This document shows, piece after piece, positions 1-8,796 of a DNA stretch of 43,924 bases. Source of the DNA: HGM12587 sp964602445 (lineage in GTDB: Bacteria; Bacillota; Clostridia; Lachnospirales; Lachnospiraceae); NCBI GenBank assembly GCA_964602445.1, contig CAZRQV010000016.1:1-43924 (forward strand). Direction: 5' to 3'. A program made the position numbers and the translations under genes. Position 1 is the stretch's first letter. The number at the start of each line of letters is the position of its first letter. A model generated the notes under the pieces. That model was given only the letters and a program-made list of their open reading frames with translations, was not told where the DNA came from and did not search any database.

Positions 1-44
1 GTAACTGTTGCCTGATAATAATTTGGATGGATTCCTTCTCTCAT
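1..44 (-). CDS. rpmE: 50S ribosomal protein L31, N-terminal fragment
   Basis: Only the first 14 codons are in the window; the gene runs off the left edge. The minus-strand translation MREGIHPNYYQATV is the typical start of bacterial L31, a protein of the large ribosomal subunit that contributes to the intersubunit bridge. The ATG at 44-42 follows a good Shine-Dalgarno (AGAGGTG, minus strand) at 6-7 bases. A strong promoter of its own lies about 130 bases upstream, so transcription need not come from rho. The zinc-binding Cys pair that would separate C+ from C- paralogues is outside the window. Confidence 0.85.
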   Translation of the reverse strand, partial: MREGIHPNYYQATV

Positions 45-166
45 GATTTTCACCTCTCATATTGTATTGTGAACTTCCGAACACGATTCCCGGCCAATGC
101 CGCTCCGATGTTTCCACGGCAAGATATCCCGGGCTACCCCTGCAAGTCCCTGCAGTTCTCATTAAC
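45..166 (-). promoter_or_regulatory. rpmE 5' leader, possible L31 autoregulatory leader
   Basis: About 120 transcribed bases separate the predicted rpmE start site from its ATG. They contain several short complementary segments, for example CTGCA/TGCAG close to the 5' end. Ribosomal protein leaders upstream of rpmE are known in Firmicutes, so an autoregulatory structure is plausible. I have not matched this sequence to a covariance model. Confidence 0.35.
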
Positions 167-172
167 TACTGC

Positions 173-201
173 ATTATATCATAGCAATCATATGGGTGCA
201 A
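173..201 (-). promoter_or_regulatory. SigA-type promoter for rpmE
   Basis: Reading the minus strand, -35 TTGCAC (201-196) and -10 TATAAT (178-173) are separated by exactly 17 bases. It lies between the rho stop codon and rpmE, so it most likely drives rpmE alone. Confidence 0.75.
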
Positions 202-208
202 GTAAAAT

Positions 209-1531
209 TTATAAAAAACGACTCTTTTTTACCGTCTGTATAAACTCTTCATTGTTTTTCGTATGAGTAAACATATTCAGAATATTATCTACCGCTTCAT
301 CCGCTTTTAAGCCGTTAAATGCTTTGCGCATAATGTCCATGGCTTCCTGCTCTTCCGGACGGAACAGAAGATCTTCTCTTCTGGTACCGGATTTAGCAAT
401 ATCGATGGCAGGGAATACTCTCTTTTCCGAAAGTTTTCGGTCAAGTACCAGTTCCATGTTGCCCGTTCCTTTGAATTCTTCAAATACCACATCATCCATC
501 TTGCTTCCGGTATCTACCAATGCTGTTGCAAGGATCGTCAGACTTCCGCCCTCACGCATATTTCTGGCGGCACCAAAAAAGCGTTTTGGCATATGAAGTG
601 CTGCCGGATCCAGACCGCCGGAAAGGGTACGGCCGCTTGGCGGAACAGTCAGGTTATATGCTCTTGCAAGACGGGTAATGGAATCCAACAGGATCGTTAC
701 GTCTTTTCCGTGTTCTACCAGACGTTTTGCACGTTCAATGACCATTTCTGATACGCGTTTATGATGCTCCGGAAGTTCATCAAATGTGGAATAGATCACT
801 TCTACGTTTGGACCTTCAATGGCTTCTTTAATATCTGTTACTTCTTCCGGACGTTCATCGATCAGCAAAATGATCAAATGCATTTCCGGATTGTTGATGG
901 TAATTGATTTGGCTACGTCTTTTAACAGCGTCGTCTTTCCTGCTTTTGGCGGAGATACGATCATTCCGCGCTGTCCTTTTCCGATTGGGGAGATTTCATC
1001 TACGATACGCATCGCCACACTTCCCCCTTTTCTTTCCAAATAGATTCTTTCATTTGGAAAAATCGGTGTCATTTCTTCGAAATTTTTACGTTTCATCGCT
1101 TCTGCCGGACGCATTCCGTTAATGGCGGTCAGATATAGGAGGGCACGGAATTTTTCTTTTTCACTTTTAATCTTTGTATTACCGGTAATGATATCCCCTG
1201 TTTTCAATCCGAATCTGCGAATCTGTGCCGGTGCTACATAAATATCACTTTCTCCCGGAAGATAATTTTCTGAACGGATAAATCCGAAACCGTCAGACAT
1301 AACTTCCAGAATTCCGCTGACTGTTACACCGCTGTCTAACTGGGCAACTTCCGGGGAAACTGCACTTTCCTTCGCTTCTTTTGCTTCTTTTTCTTTTCGA
1401 TCCTGTTCATCCTGCAAAAGCATTGCTTCGATCACTTCATCTTTTTTCATGGTAGAGAGGTTTTTAATACCTCGCGCTTTTGCCACAGCTTTTAATTCTG
1501 CCACCGGCAAAGATTGATACTTTTCTCGCAT
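209..1531 (-). CDS. rho: Transcription termination factor Rho
   Basis: Rho is the hexameric RNA helicase/ATPase that ends transcription at Rho-dependent sites. The 440-residue product has the usual parts in order: N-terminal Rho-N helical domain (about 1-45), a charged linker with EKEAKEAKE repeats, the cold-shock-type RNA-binding domain (DGFGFIRSENY, about 80-150) and the RecA-like motor with Walker A PPKAGKTT (Lys199) and the LLIDERPEE segment. It is shorter than the Rho proteins of some relatives that carry long disordered inserts. The Shine-Dalgarno AGGAG is unusually far (about 13 bases) from the ATG, but no better start exists. It is divergent from ytqA and followed by rpmE, which has its own promoter. 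Confidence 0.97.
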   Translation of the reverse strand: MREKYQSLPVAELKAVAKARGIKNLSTMKKDEVIEAMLLQDEQDRKEKEAKEAKESAVSPEVAQLDSGVTVSGILEVMSDGFGFIRSENYLPGESDIYVAPAQIRRFGLKTGDIITGNTKIKSEKEKFRALLYLTAINGMRPAEAMKRKNFEEMTPIFPNERIYLERKGGSVAMRIVDEISPIGKGQRGMIVSPPKAGKTTLLKDVAKSITINNPEMHLIILLIDERPEEVTDIKEAIEGPNVEVIYSTFDELPEHHKRVSEMVIERAKRLVEHGKDVTILLDSITRLARAYNLTVPPSGRTLSGGLDPAALHMPKRFFGAARNMREGGSLTILATALVDTGSKMDDVVFEEFKGTGNMELVLDRKLSEKRVFPAIDIAKSGTRREDLLFRPEEQEAMDIMRKAFNGLKADEAVDNILNMFTHTKNNEEFIQTVKKSRFL

Positions 1532-1648
1532 GATATCTCTATTTCTCCTGTATTGAACTTGAAATTATGGCCGATCTGGCCGGATAGTTTTCTAATATGT
1601 GAAAGTTTACTGCAATCCCGTTCCAGCAACGTTTCTTTTGATTGATTT

Positions 1649-1677
1649 AGTATAGCCCATTTTGTTAAAAATAGAAA
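1649..1677 (-). promoter_or_regulatory. Candidate rho promoter
   Basis: The minus strand carries TATACT (1654-1649) as -10 and a poor -35 TTTCTA (1677-1672) at 17 bases. This would give rho a leader of roughly 110 bases, which would suit the autogenous control known for rho. The -35 is weak. Confidence 0.4.
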
Positions 1678-1700
1678 GTCCTTTTTCTTTGGAATTGCAT

Positions 1701-1729
1701 TTGATTTTTACTTTTTCCTATGTTAGATT
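1701..1729 (+). promoter_or_regulatory. Candidate promoter for ytqA/DUF4364
   Basis: TTGATT (1701-1706), a 17-base spacer and TAGATT (1724-1729) precede the ytqA start by about 35 bases. The -35 is good and the -10 moderate. It diverges from the rho promoter. Confidence 0.4.
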
Positions 1730-1763
1730 GTTATCAAGTATGATATATCAAAGGAGGGCTTCC

Positions 1764-2714
1764 ATGAAAAGCTGGGGGGAAAAACCTTACCACTCTTTAG
1801 ATTACGAATTAAAACACCGTTTCGGCGAAAAAATATATAAACTGACCTTAAACGGCGGCATGAGCTGCCCGAACCGAGATGGAAAGATCAGCTTCGGCGG
1901 ATGTATTTTCTGCAGTGAAGGCGGCAGCGGAGACTTTGCTTCTGATGCATGTCTCTCTATTCCGGAACAGATTCAGGATGCAAAAAAACGGCTTTGCGGA
2001 AAACGTCCGGTCAATCAGTATATTGCTTATTTTCAGGCTTATACGAACACTTACGGATCTTTGGAACATCTTCGCAAAATATTTACCGAAGCCATCGAAG
2101 ATCCTGAAATCGTGCTCTTATCCATTGCCACCAGACCTGACTGTCTTCCAGACGATGTGATTGCACTTCTGGCAGAATTAAACCGTAAAAAACCAGTCTG
2201 GGTAGAACTTGGATTACAGACGATCCATGAATCCAGTGCACGTTTCATCCGAAGAGGCTATCCTTTAGAGATCTTTACGGATGCCGTTCACCGTCTCCAC
2301 CAACAAGGCATTGAGGTTGTTACGCATGTGATCTTAGGACTTCCCGGTGAAACAGAGGAAATGATGCTGGATACGATCCATTATCTGAACACTCTTCCGA
2401 TCCAGGGAATCAAACTTCAGCTGCTGCACGTTTTAGAAGGCACAGATCTGGCCGGATATTACAAAACCACAGGATTTCATGTTCTGGAAGAAGAGGAATA
2501 TGTCCATCTGATCTTAGAATGTATCGAACATCTGCGTCCGGATCTTACGATTCACCGCATTACCGGAGATGGTCCGAAAGAGCTTTTGATCGCACCGCTT
2601 TGGAGCAGTGCCAAACGCTCCGTATTAAATCATATCCATCACGAAATGAAACTGCAAAATTCCTGGCAGGGAAAAAAATATTTAGAACCAAAAGGAGGAG
2701 CCCATCTTGACTGA
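1764..2714 (+). CDS. ytqA: TIGR01212-family radical SAM protein (YtqA/MnmL-like)
   Basis: This 316-residue product begins MKSWGEKPYHSLDYEL, typical of the YtqA/YhcC group of radical SAM enzymes. The cluster-binding cysteines lie in CPNRDGKISFGGCIFC (C-x11-C-x2-C), the wide spacing shared with Elp3-like enzymes. B. subtilis YtqA has been renamed MnmL for its role in converting cmnm5s2U to nm5s2U at the tRNA wobble position, so tRNA modification is the likely role. The start at 1764 is chosen for its AAAGGAGGGC Shine-Dalgarno; an in-frame ATG at 1662 has none and would add 34 residues that do not look conserved. The 3' end overlaps the next gene by 8 bases. The MnmM methylase that accompanies MnmL in Bacillus is not adjacent. 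Confidence 0.88.
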   Translation: MKSWGEKPYHSLDYELKHRFGEKIYKLTLNGGMSCPNRDGKISFGGCIFCSEGGSGDFASDACLSIPEQIQDAKKRLCGKRPVNQYIAYFQAYTNTYGSLEHLRKIFTEAIEDPEIVLLSIATRPDCLPDDVIALLAELNRKKPVWVELGLQTIHESSARFIRRGYPLEIFTDAVHRLHQQGIEVVTHVILGLPGETEEMMLDTIHYLNTLPIQGIKLQLLHVLEGTDLAGYYKTTGFHVLEEEEYVHLILECIEHLRPDLTIHRITGDGPKELLIAPLWSSAKRSVLNHIHHEMKLQNSWQGKKYLEPKGGAHLD

Positions 2715-3219
2715 AGCACAGACCTTATATAAACTGATCATTTTAACCATGCTGAGCCGTGTGGATTTTCCACTGACCAACGCACAAATCTCCGATTTTA
2801 TCTTATCCAAGGAATATACCAATTATTTTACACTTCAGCAGGTATTATCTGAACTGGTGGAAACAGAACTTGCCGAAATGCATACGGTACGCAACAGTTC
2901 GTACTATCACCTGACAGAAAAAGGAAAAGAAACACTGAACTTTTTCGGAAATATGGTATCGCCTGCGATTCACGAAGATATGGATCGGTATTTTAAGGAT
3001 AATGCCATCGCTCTACGAGATGAAGCCGCAGTCAGAGCAGATTATTACCCGAATAATAAAGAAGAATATTCTGTCAGACTCCGTGTTCTGGAAAAAGACT
3101 CCCCGATTATCGATCTAACATTGACCGTTCCAACCGAAACTCAGGCAAACGACATCTGCAGTCATTGGAAGAAAAAGAATCAGAAACTTTATGCTTATCT
3201 CATGCAGGAACTGCTGTGA
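2707..3219 (+). CDS. DUF4364 family protein, winged-helix-like
   Basis: The 170-residue product matches the DUF4364 family of Clostridia as I know it. The first 75 residues (TLYKLIILTMLSRVDFPLTN, then YYHLTEKGKETLNFF) read as a PadR/MarR-like winged helix. The C-terminal half is a mixed alpha/beta region of unknown function. Translation begins at a TTG preceded by AAAGGAGGAG at a good distance, and overlaps the end of ytqA by 8 bases, which implies translational coupling. No partner gene or target is evident, so a regulatory role is inferred only from the fold. Confidence 0.75.
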   Translation: MTEAQTLYKLIILTMLSRVDFPLTNAQISDFILSKEYTNYFTLQQVLSELVETELAEMHTVRNSSYYHLTEKGKETLNFFGNMVSPAIHEDMDRYFKDNAIALRDEAAVRADYYPNNKEEYSVRLRVLEKDSPIIDLTLTVPTETQANDICSHWKKKNQKLYAYLMQELL

Positions 3220-3337
3220 TCGCAGGATACGATTTTTAATGACACTTCTTCTCAAAATAAACTTTACCGGTTTGGCAGACAATTCACAGCTGTCAGATCT
3301 CGCCCTATAGGCAGGCGGTATCTTCCGCGCTGTCTTA

Positions 3338-3377
3338 ACACAAAAAAGGAGAGAATCAAATCTCTCCTTTTTTGTGT
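3338..3377. terminator. Bidirectional intrinsic terminator
   Basis: A perfect 16-bp inverted repeat (ACACAAAAAAGGAGAG, 8-base loop, CTCTCCTTTTTTGTGT) has a T-tract on both strands. It separates the convergent DUF4364 and fucosidase genes and lies one base from the fucosidase stop codon. Confidence 0.92.
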
Positions 3378-3378
3378 G

Positions 3379-6300
3379 CTATTTTTCTAAAATCTCATCT
3401 GCACTTTTCAAAGAAAATACGGTAACTGCCGTTTCATCTTTCAATGCGCCCTCTCCGCCGAGAATATAGCCGGAGAGAATCTCATTTTCCGCTACATACC
3501 GTGCTGCTGTTTCAGCTTTTCCGTCAGCAGTTAAAAGCAGTGGTGCGTCCATTGCTGCTGCAAGCGGTCCGCCGCACAGTCCGTCCGGGAAATTCTTTCC
3601 GCTGGCGATCACCACCGTATCCACTTCCCCGAAAAAAGTTTCTGCTACTGCCGCAGACGTTTCATAACGACTGCTTCCTGAAATTCTTTTTACAGACGCA
3701 ACACTTTGCAGTTCTTGTTCAATTTCTTTGCTCACGGCACCTTCTCCTCCAATGATATAGATGGTTCCGCCCCGCATCTTCTCTGCTGCTGCTTTCTGCG
3801 CTTCTGTCATAGATGCTCCCGGTTTTACCAACAGAATCGGCTTTTTCACTGCCGATGCTGACAAGCTGTCCGCAAATGTCTTTCCGGTGGCCACGATCAG
3901 CTCGTTTCCTGTCATTCCGGCCTCTTCCAGAATTGCCAGATTGGTTTCATAACGGGTACTTCCTTCCAGACGTTTTACTTCATATCCCGAAATCTGCTGT
4001 ACATTTTCCGGAACTGCACTGGTTCCGCCCAGAAGATAGATGGTTCCGCCTGCTTTCACATTTTCTTTGATATAAGCATGAAGCTGTGCTACATTATCCG
4101 TTTTTCCATTGGTCAAAAGAATCGGTGCTTTTTTCACAGCCGCAAGATAACTTCCGGAAAGTGCATCTGCAAAGTTTTTCCCGGTTGCAACGACAACGGC
4201 ATCAAACTTTTCTGCTCCCAGCGCTGCTTTACAGGTGTCTGCTGCCAGATATGCGGTTTCATATCTTCCGCTTCCTGCGATTCTGGTCACAGTACGTTTT
4301 TCTTTTCCCGGCATTTCGATCACATAGGTTTTTCCTTTGGTGACTGTAAAGGAAATTCTTCCGTTTTCCTCGTCCTTCGTTACCTTTACTTTTTTGCCAT
4401 TTTGGAATACCTCTGCCTGAAGGATTTCCGGAGCCTCGCATTCGAATTTGGCATATTTTTCTTCGCCTTCATAGCATACGATAAAGGTTTCCGCTTTCCC
4501 TTTGGACCATTTTTCACTGATGGTAAAATTGCCTCTGGCTTTCAGTCCCTGCACTTCTCCTTCTTCCCACGCTTCCGGAATTGCCGGAAGGAACTGTACA
4601 TAACCCAAGTGTGATTGAAGAAGCATTTCCGCTACCCCTGCAGTCAGTCCGTAATTTCCGTCAATCTGCCATACCGGACTTCCGTTTTTCATCGTTTCAC
4701 CGCCGCCGGAACCGTGGGAGTCAAACAGATTGTACTGAAGTCCTGAAGAATTTCCGCCAATCAGATGATTTAACAGAGTATATGCTTTTTCTCCGTTTCC
4801 GGTTCTTGCCCAAAGATTGATCTTATTTGCCTTGGACCAGCCGGTAGAGTATTCACCTCGTTCTGTCAGCGACTGAATTGCCGCATTCATATAGGTTTCA
4901 TTTTCTTTATTGATCAAAGTTCCCGGATACAGACCTACCAGATGGGAAGCATGTCTTTGTTCTCCCGGATGTCCCACATTCCAGCCGCTGTTCGGCACTG
5001 CAATCTCTGCCAGCTTTCCAGCCTGTGCATAGGAACGGTGATGTCCTGATTCTGTACCTACACGGGTTTCTTCGTACCATTCTTTGATTCCATTGGTCGC
5101 ATTGATCTCAATCGGATCCAGACGTTCCATATTTTCAGTCCATTGTTCCAGAAGTTCTTCGTCTTCCCCTAAAATTTCCCCGGCTTTGATACATTCATTA
5201 TAAAGTTCCCACACCAGCGACTGGTCGTAAGTCGTACCAACTGCAGTCGGTCCCTGTTCTTCCGAAAAGCTTGGGGCAACGACCAGACGATACTGTCCGT
5301 CATACGGAGAATCCTCATCATGGATCACCTGATAACCAGATGTCCACAAATACTGATCCCAAAAAAGTGCTGCTTCTTTCATGATCGGATAAATGGTTTC
5401 TTCCAGATAAGCTTCATCCATCGTAAACTCATAATGTGCCCAGAGATTCTGGATTGCCCAGGCTGCTCCAGTAGGATTCCAGCCGTATTCCTGCATATTA
5501 GTCGGAGCCGTCATACCAAATGGATTATTTTCCGTATGTACGACAAATCCCGTATGGTTTTCTACCGCACCTTCAATCCCATGAACCCGCTCTGCCGTCA
5601 AACGTCCCGGTTCCCGCAGATTGTCCATGTATTCCACCATGGTGGTGCCGCATTCTGCCAGATTGGTCACATACACCGGCCAGTAATTCATCTGCACATT
5701 CACATTAAAATGATAATCTCCGGTCCATGCAGAATCTCCTACTGTCCAAAGTCCTACCAGATTGCTTGGAAGTGTCCCTCTGGAACCTGCAATGGTCAGA
5801 TAACGGCCAAACTGAAATGCCAGCACTTCCAGATAGTTCGAAGAAGTTCCATTCCGATACTGCTGTACCAGCTGATCTGTAGGAATCTCCGTCTCTATTT
5901 CTCCCAAATCCAGAGAAACTCTGTCAAACAGCTGCTGATGATCTTCCAAATGTGTTTTTTTCAATTTTTCAAAAGAACTCTGTGCCGCATTTTCCACTCT
6001 GCCGTCTACCACTGCCGTCAGATTTTTTCCCGTATCCCGATAGATCGGATAGTCATTCTTATAATCTGTTTCTGCCGCCATAACGATCATAAAACTGTCA
6101 GCACCTTTGACCCGATAAGTCTTTGCCACCAAATCAGCGGTGATCGTTCCGCCAATCGGAATGATCTTCATCGTAGTACGGAATTTCAGTCCATTATCTT
6201 TGACTGTCCCTGCAATGGTACAGCTGTGATCTTCCTGATCCAGTGTGGTTGTACCGCTCAGATTGCCGTTGTTCAGCTCCATCTGAATCGTCACATCCAG

Positions 6301-7008
6301 TTTTCCTTCTTCCGATGCACTGACTCTGGTCACCATCACCTCATCCGGACTGCTTACAAAATGTTCTCTTTTGTAAGCGACTCCGTCATATGTAAATTCC
6401 GTTGATGCGATTCCGGTTTCCAGATCTAATTCTCTGCGGTAATCGGTCACATTTTGGTCCGTCATTCCCATGGAAGAAAAATCCAGCCAGATGTCTCCGA
6501 AATCCTGATAGGAACCTTTATAAAGGTTATTCTCTCCCGGAAAACGGATCGGTACATACCCATATCCGCTCATGGAATCATTGAATACATTTCTGGACTT
6601 ATCATCTAAAATCTGACGATACGCCTTGATTTCTTCCGCAGTGTAAGCAGTCCCCTTATTACCGAACTGATAATTCGGACGGCTGCCGGACGGTCCTCCT
6701 GTCCACAATGTTTTTTCATTGAAATGAATTCTCTCTTTTGCAATTCCACCAAAGATCAGATTTCCCAGATTTCCATTTCCTAAAGGAAGAGACTGCTGCA
6801 TCCACTCTCCTCCGCTGTTTTCTGCCGTATTAATCTTTGCCGGTGACGTATACCATAATTTCATTGCTTCATTGATGGTATTTTTCACCTGTTTCTGTTC
6901 TTCTGCCGCCCAAGCTACTGCCGGTTTGGCAGACAGCCCCGTCGAAAACAGCATGGCTGCTGTAAGCATACAGGATACGACTTTTTTTGTAATCCATTTT
7001 CCTCTCAT
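3379..7008 (-). CDS. Secreted GH95 alpha-L-fucosidase with CWB2 repeats
   Basis: The 1209-residue product starts with a signal peptide (RGKWITKK, hydrophobic core, cleavage near AWA-AEE). The GH95 region follows (about 45-880), beginning LWYTSPA and LPLGNGNLG. By alignment with Bifidobacterium AfcA, which releases alpha-1,2-fucose from host glycans, the catalytic residues are present: Asn435 and Asn437 in NVNVQMNYWP, Glu583 or Glu584 in APSFSEEQ, and Asp783 in QIDGNYG. Three cell-wall-binding type 2 repeats (about 905-1195; RIAGSGRYET, RLEGSTRYET, RISGSSRYET) should hold it on the cell surface. The start at 7008 has AAGGGGG at the right spacing; the ATG at 7026 has none. No transporter or fucose-catabolism gene is nearby. 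Mucin or human milk oligosaccharide use is inferred. Confidence 0.92.
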   Translation of the reverse strand: MRGKWITKKVVSCMLTAAMLFSTGLSAKPAVAWAAEEQKQVKNTINEAMKLWYTSPAKINTAENSGGEWMQQSLPLGNGNLGNLIFGGIAKERIHFNEKTLWTGGPSGSRPNYQFGNKGTAYTAEEIKAYRQILDDKSRNVFNDSMSGYGYVPIRFPGENNLYKGSYQDFGDIWLDFSSMGMTDQNVTDYRRELDLETGIASTEFTYDGVAYKREHFVSSPDEVMVTRVSASEEGKLDVTIQMELNNGNLSGTTTLDQEDHSCTIAGTVKDNGLKFRTTMKIIPIGGTITADLVAKTYRVKGADSFMIVMAAETDYKNDYPIYRDTGKNLTAVVDGRVENAAQSSFEKLKKTHLEDHQQLFDRVSLDLGEIETEIPTDQLVQQYRNGTSSNYLEVLAFQFGRYLTIAGSRGTLPSNLVGLWTVGDSAWTGDYHFNVNVQMNYWPVYVTNLAECGTTMVEYMDNLREPGRLTAERVHGIEGAVENHTGFVVHTENNPFGMTAPTNMQEYGWNPTGAAWAIQNLWAHYEFTMDEAYLEETIYPIMKEAALFWDQYLWTSGYQVIHDEDSPYDGQYRLVVAPSFSEEQGPTAVGTTYDQSLVWELYNECIKAGEILGEDEELLEQWTENMERLDPIEINATNGIKEWYEETRVGTESGHHRSYAQAGKLAEIAVPNSGWNVGHPGEQRHASHLVGLYPGTLINKENETYMNAAIQSLTERGEYSTGWSKANKINLWARTGNGEKAYTLLNHLIGGNSSGLQYNLFDSHGSGGGETMKNGSPVWQIDGNYGLTAGVAEMLLQSHLGYVQFLPAIPEAWEEGEVQGLKARGNFTISEKWSKGKAETFIVCYEGEEKYAKFECEAPEILQAEVFQNGKKVKVTKDEENGRISFTVTKGKTYVIEMPGKEKRTVTRIAGSGRYETAYLAADTCKAALGAEKFDAVVVATGKNFADALSGSYLAAVKKAPILLTNGKTDNVAQLHAYIKENVKAGGTIYLLGGTSAVPENVQQISGYEVKRLEGSTRYETNLAILEEAGMTGNELIVATGKTFADSLSASAVKKPILLVKPGASMTEAQKAAAEKMRGGTIYIIGGEGAVSKEIEQELQSVASVKRISGSSRYETSAAVAETFFGEVDTVVIASGKNFPDGLCGGPLAAAMDAPLLLTADGKAETAARYVAENEILSGYILGGEGALKDETAVTVFSLKSADEILEK

Positions 7009-7066
7009 TTGTTCCCCCTTATTCATTTTTTATTGAAAGAATTTCTTCTTCAAAATCTAATAAAAC

Positions 7067-8209
7067 CTAACTTTCTCCTCCATCAGAAGATCCTTTTCGA
7101 TAAGCATTAAAGTCGCTTACCAATTCTTTCAGATCATGAATAATCTGATCAAATGCACCTGCCTTATACAGATTCATTAGGATCATTCCGATCGGTACCG
7201 CAAGAATCATCCCGATCACACTGCTGAACCGATAACCGATAAACATAAAGATCAACGTGGTCAGCGGGTCGATTCCTACCGTATCTCCTACAAATTTGGG
7301 CTGGAGCAGCTGATGCACCAGCAGACAGATCAGATAAATGATGATCAGTCCGATGGCCATCGAATAATCACCGGTCAGCAGCTGAAATGCTGCCCATGGC
7401 CAAATCGCTGTTCCCGTCCCCAAAAACGGCAGAAAATCCAACAGTGCGATAAGCAGTGCCCACAAAACCGCATAATCAACTTTTAAGATCCAAAATCCCA
7501 CAAATAGAATTGCTGCGATTACCCCCATAATCTTGAGCTGCGCCTTAAAATATCCGCCTACTGCACGGGAAAACATTCGTTTCAGCCACGCCCAATGGTC
7601 AAACATTGACTGGGGCAGCAGATTTCGCATAAACACTGAAATCTTTTCTCTGTCAGCGATGAAAAAATAAGCTGACAAAAACATAAAGATTGCCTGAATC
7701 AGAAGATTCGGCAGCTGACTTACCACATCTCCTGCTGCACTCAACGTAGGCACTCCCAGCTTTCCAGCCAGATTACCGAGATAGCCATCAAGATTTCCGA
7801 AAAAGTCTGTAATCTCATGATTTACATCGATGGGAAGATTCCAACGACTGAAAAATTCAGAAAGATTGTTTCCAATATCCCGAAATCCCTGCGCCATAGC
7901 AGAATACATTTCCGGCAAATGTTCTACAAAGCTGACTCCCTCTCGAAACAGCCATGCAAACAGCAGATAGCAGGCACCTGCCACCAGTGCAAGCACCCCT
8001 GCAATGACCATCCATGTTCCATGCTTTCGCACAATCTTTAATCGCTTTTCGAAAAATTTCACCAGCGGATTTGCAATGAATGCAATGATCCAGCCAATGA
8101 CAAACGGCATAAAAAATCTAATTACTTTTGGTAACAATAAACATATCAGTAAAATTCCAAATACATACATCAGTAAATTCAAAATGGTTTTTACGTGTTT
8201 AGACTGCAT
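7067..8209 (-). CDS. ytvI: AI-2E family transporter / sporulation membrane protein YtvI
   Basis: About 380 residues and roughly eight hydrophobic segments in the arrangement of the PF01594 (AI-2E/PerM) family. The C-terminal motif LLVHQLLQPKFVGDTVGIDPL is the conserved signature. The version beside lon and engB in Clostridia is usually called the sporulation integral membrane protein YtvI; its transported substrate is not established. The start is uncertain: a TTG at 8221 lies only 2 bases after GAGGAG, while the ATG at 8209 lies 14 bases after it. I prefer the ATG. Either way the 5' end overlaps engB, so the genes are likely co-transcribed and translationally coupled. Confidence 0.8.
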   Translation of the reverse strand: MQSKHVKTILNLLMYVFGILLICLLLPKVIRFFMPFVIGWIIAFIANPLVKFFEKRLKIVRKHGTWMVIAGVLALVAGACYLLFAWLFREGVSFVEHLPEMYSAMAQGFRDIGNNLSEFFSRWNLPIDVNHEITDFFGNLDGYLGNLAGKLGVPTLSAAGDVVSQLPNLLIQAIFMFLSAYFFIADREKISVFMRNLLPQSMFDHWAWLKRMFSRAVGGYFKAQLKIMGVIAAILFVGFWILKVDYAVLWALLIALLDFLPFLGTGTAIWPWAAFQLLTGDYSMAIGLIIIYLICLLVHQLLQPKFVGDTVGIDPLTTLIFMFIGYRFSSVIGMILAVPIGMILMNLYKAGAFDQIIHDLKELVSDFNAYRKGSSDGGES

Positions 8210-8787
8210 ATTGTTTCCCAAATCTCCTCTCTGCCCTGCTTTGTAGTCGCTGAAAACGGGATTACCTGTGTTCCCGGTTTTACATTCAGCCCGGTTTTGA
8301 TCATTTTTACAGATTTCTGAATCTGACTTCGTTTGATCTTATCCAATTTCGTTGCAATGATAATCGGATCATATCCCTGATATACGATCCAGTCATACAT
8401 ATTTTTATCGTTTGCAGAAGGTTCGTGGCGGATATCCACCAGCAGGAATACTGCTTTTAACATTTCTGACTTATTCAGATAACGTTCGATGAGTTTTCCC
8501 CACTTTTCTTTGATTTCCTGACTGACTTTCGCATAGCCATATCCCGGAAGGTCTACAAAGTAAACTTCATTATTTACTTTATAAAAATTGATCGTCTGGG
8601 TCTTTCCCGGCTGGGAAGAGGTTCTGGCCAGCGCTTTGCGGTTTACCAGTGCATTGATCAAAGAAGATTTGCCTACATTTGATTTGCCTGCAAACGCAAT
8701 CTCAATTTTATCATTGACCGGAAAGGTACTTGTAATACCACAAACTGTTTCCAGTTCTACACTTTTAATGATCATACTGTTTTCCAT
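8191..8787 (-). CDS. engB: Ribosome biogenesis GTP-binding protein EngB/YsxC
   Basis: The 198-residue TRAFAC GTPase carries G1 AGKSNVGKSS, a switch region QPGKTQTINFY, G3 DLPGYG and G4 TKLDK. EngB (YsxC/YihA) is an essential GTPase needed for late assembly of the 50S subunit. Start at 8787 with AAGGAGA 5 bases upstream. It lies 9 bases after lon and overlaps ytvI, as in many Firmicutes. Confidence 0.96.
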   Translation of the reverse strand: MENSMIIKSVELETVCGITSTFPVNDKIEIAFAGKSNVGKSSLINALVNRKALARTSSQPGKTQTINFYKVNNEVYFVDLPGYGYAKVSQEIKEKWGKLIERYLNKSEMLKAVFLLVDIRHEPSANDKNMYDWIVYQGYDPIIIATKLDKIKRSQIQKSVKMIKTGLNVKPGTQVIPFSATTKQGREEIWETICSLNT

Positions 8788-8796
8788 CTTTTCTCC

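Noticed and set aside
5320..6405. Long plus-strand open frame (361 codons) opposite the fucosidase gene
   Set aside because: It lies wholly antisense to a well-supported GH95 domain, has no ribosome site and gives a Cys/His/Ile-rich translation with no recognisable domain.
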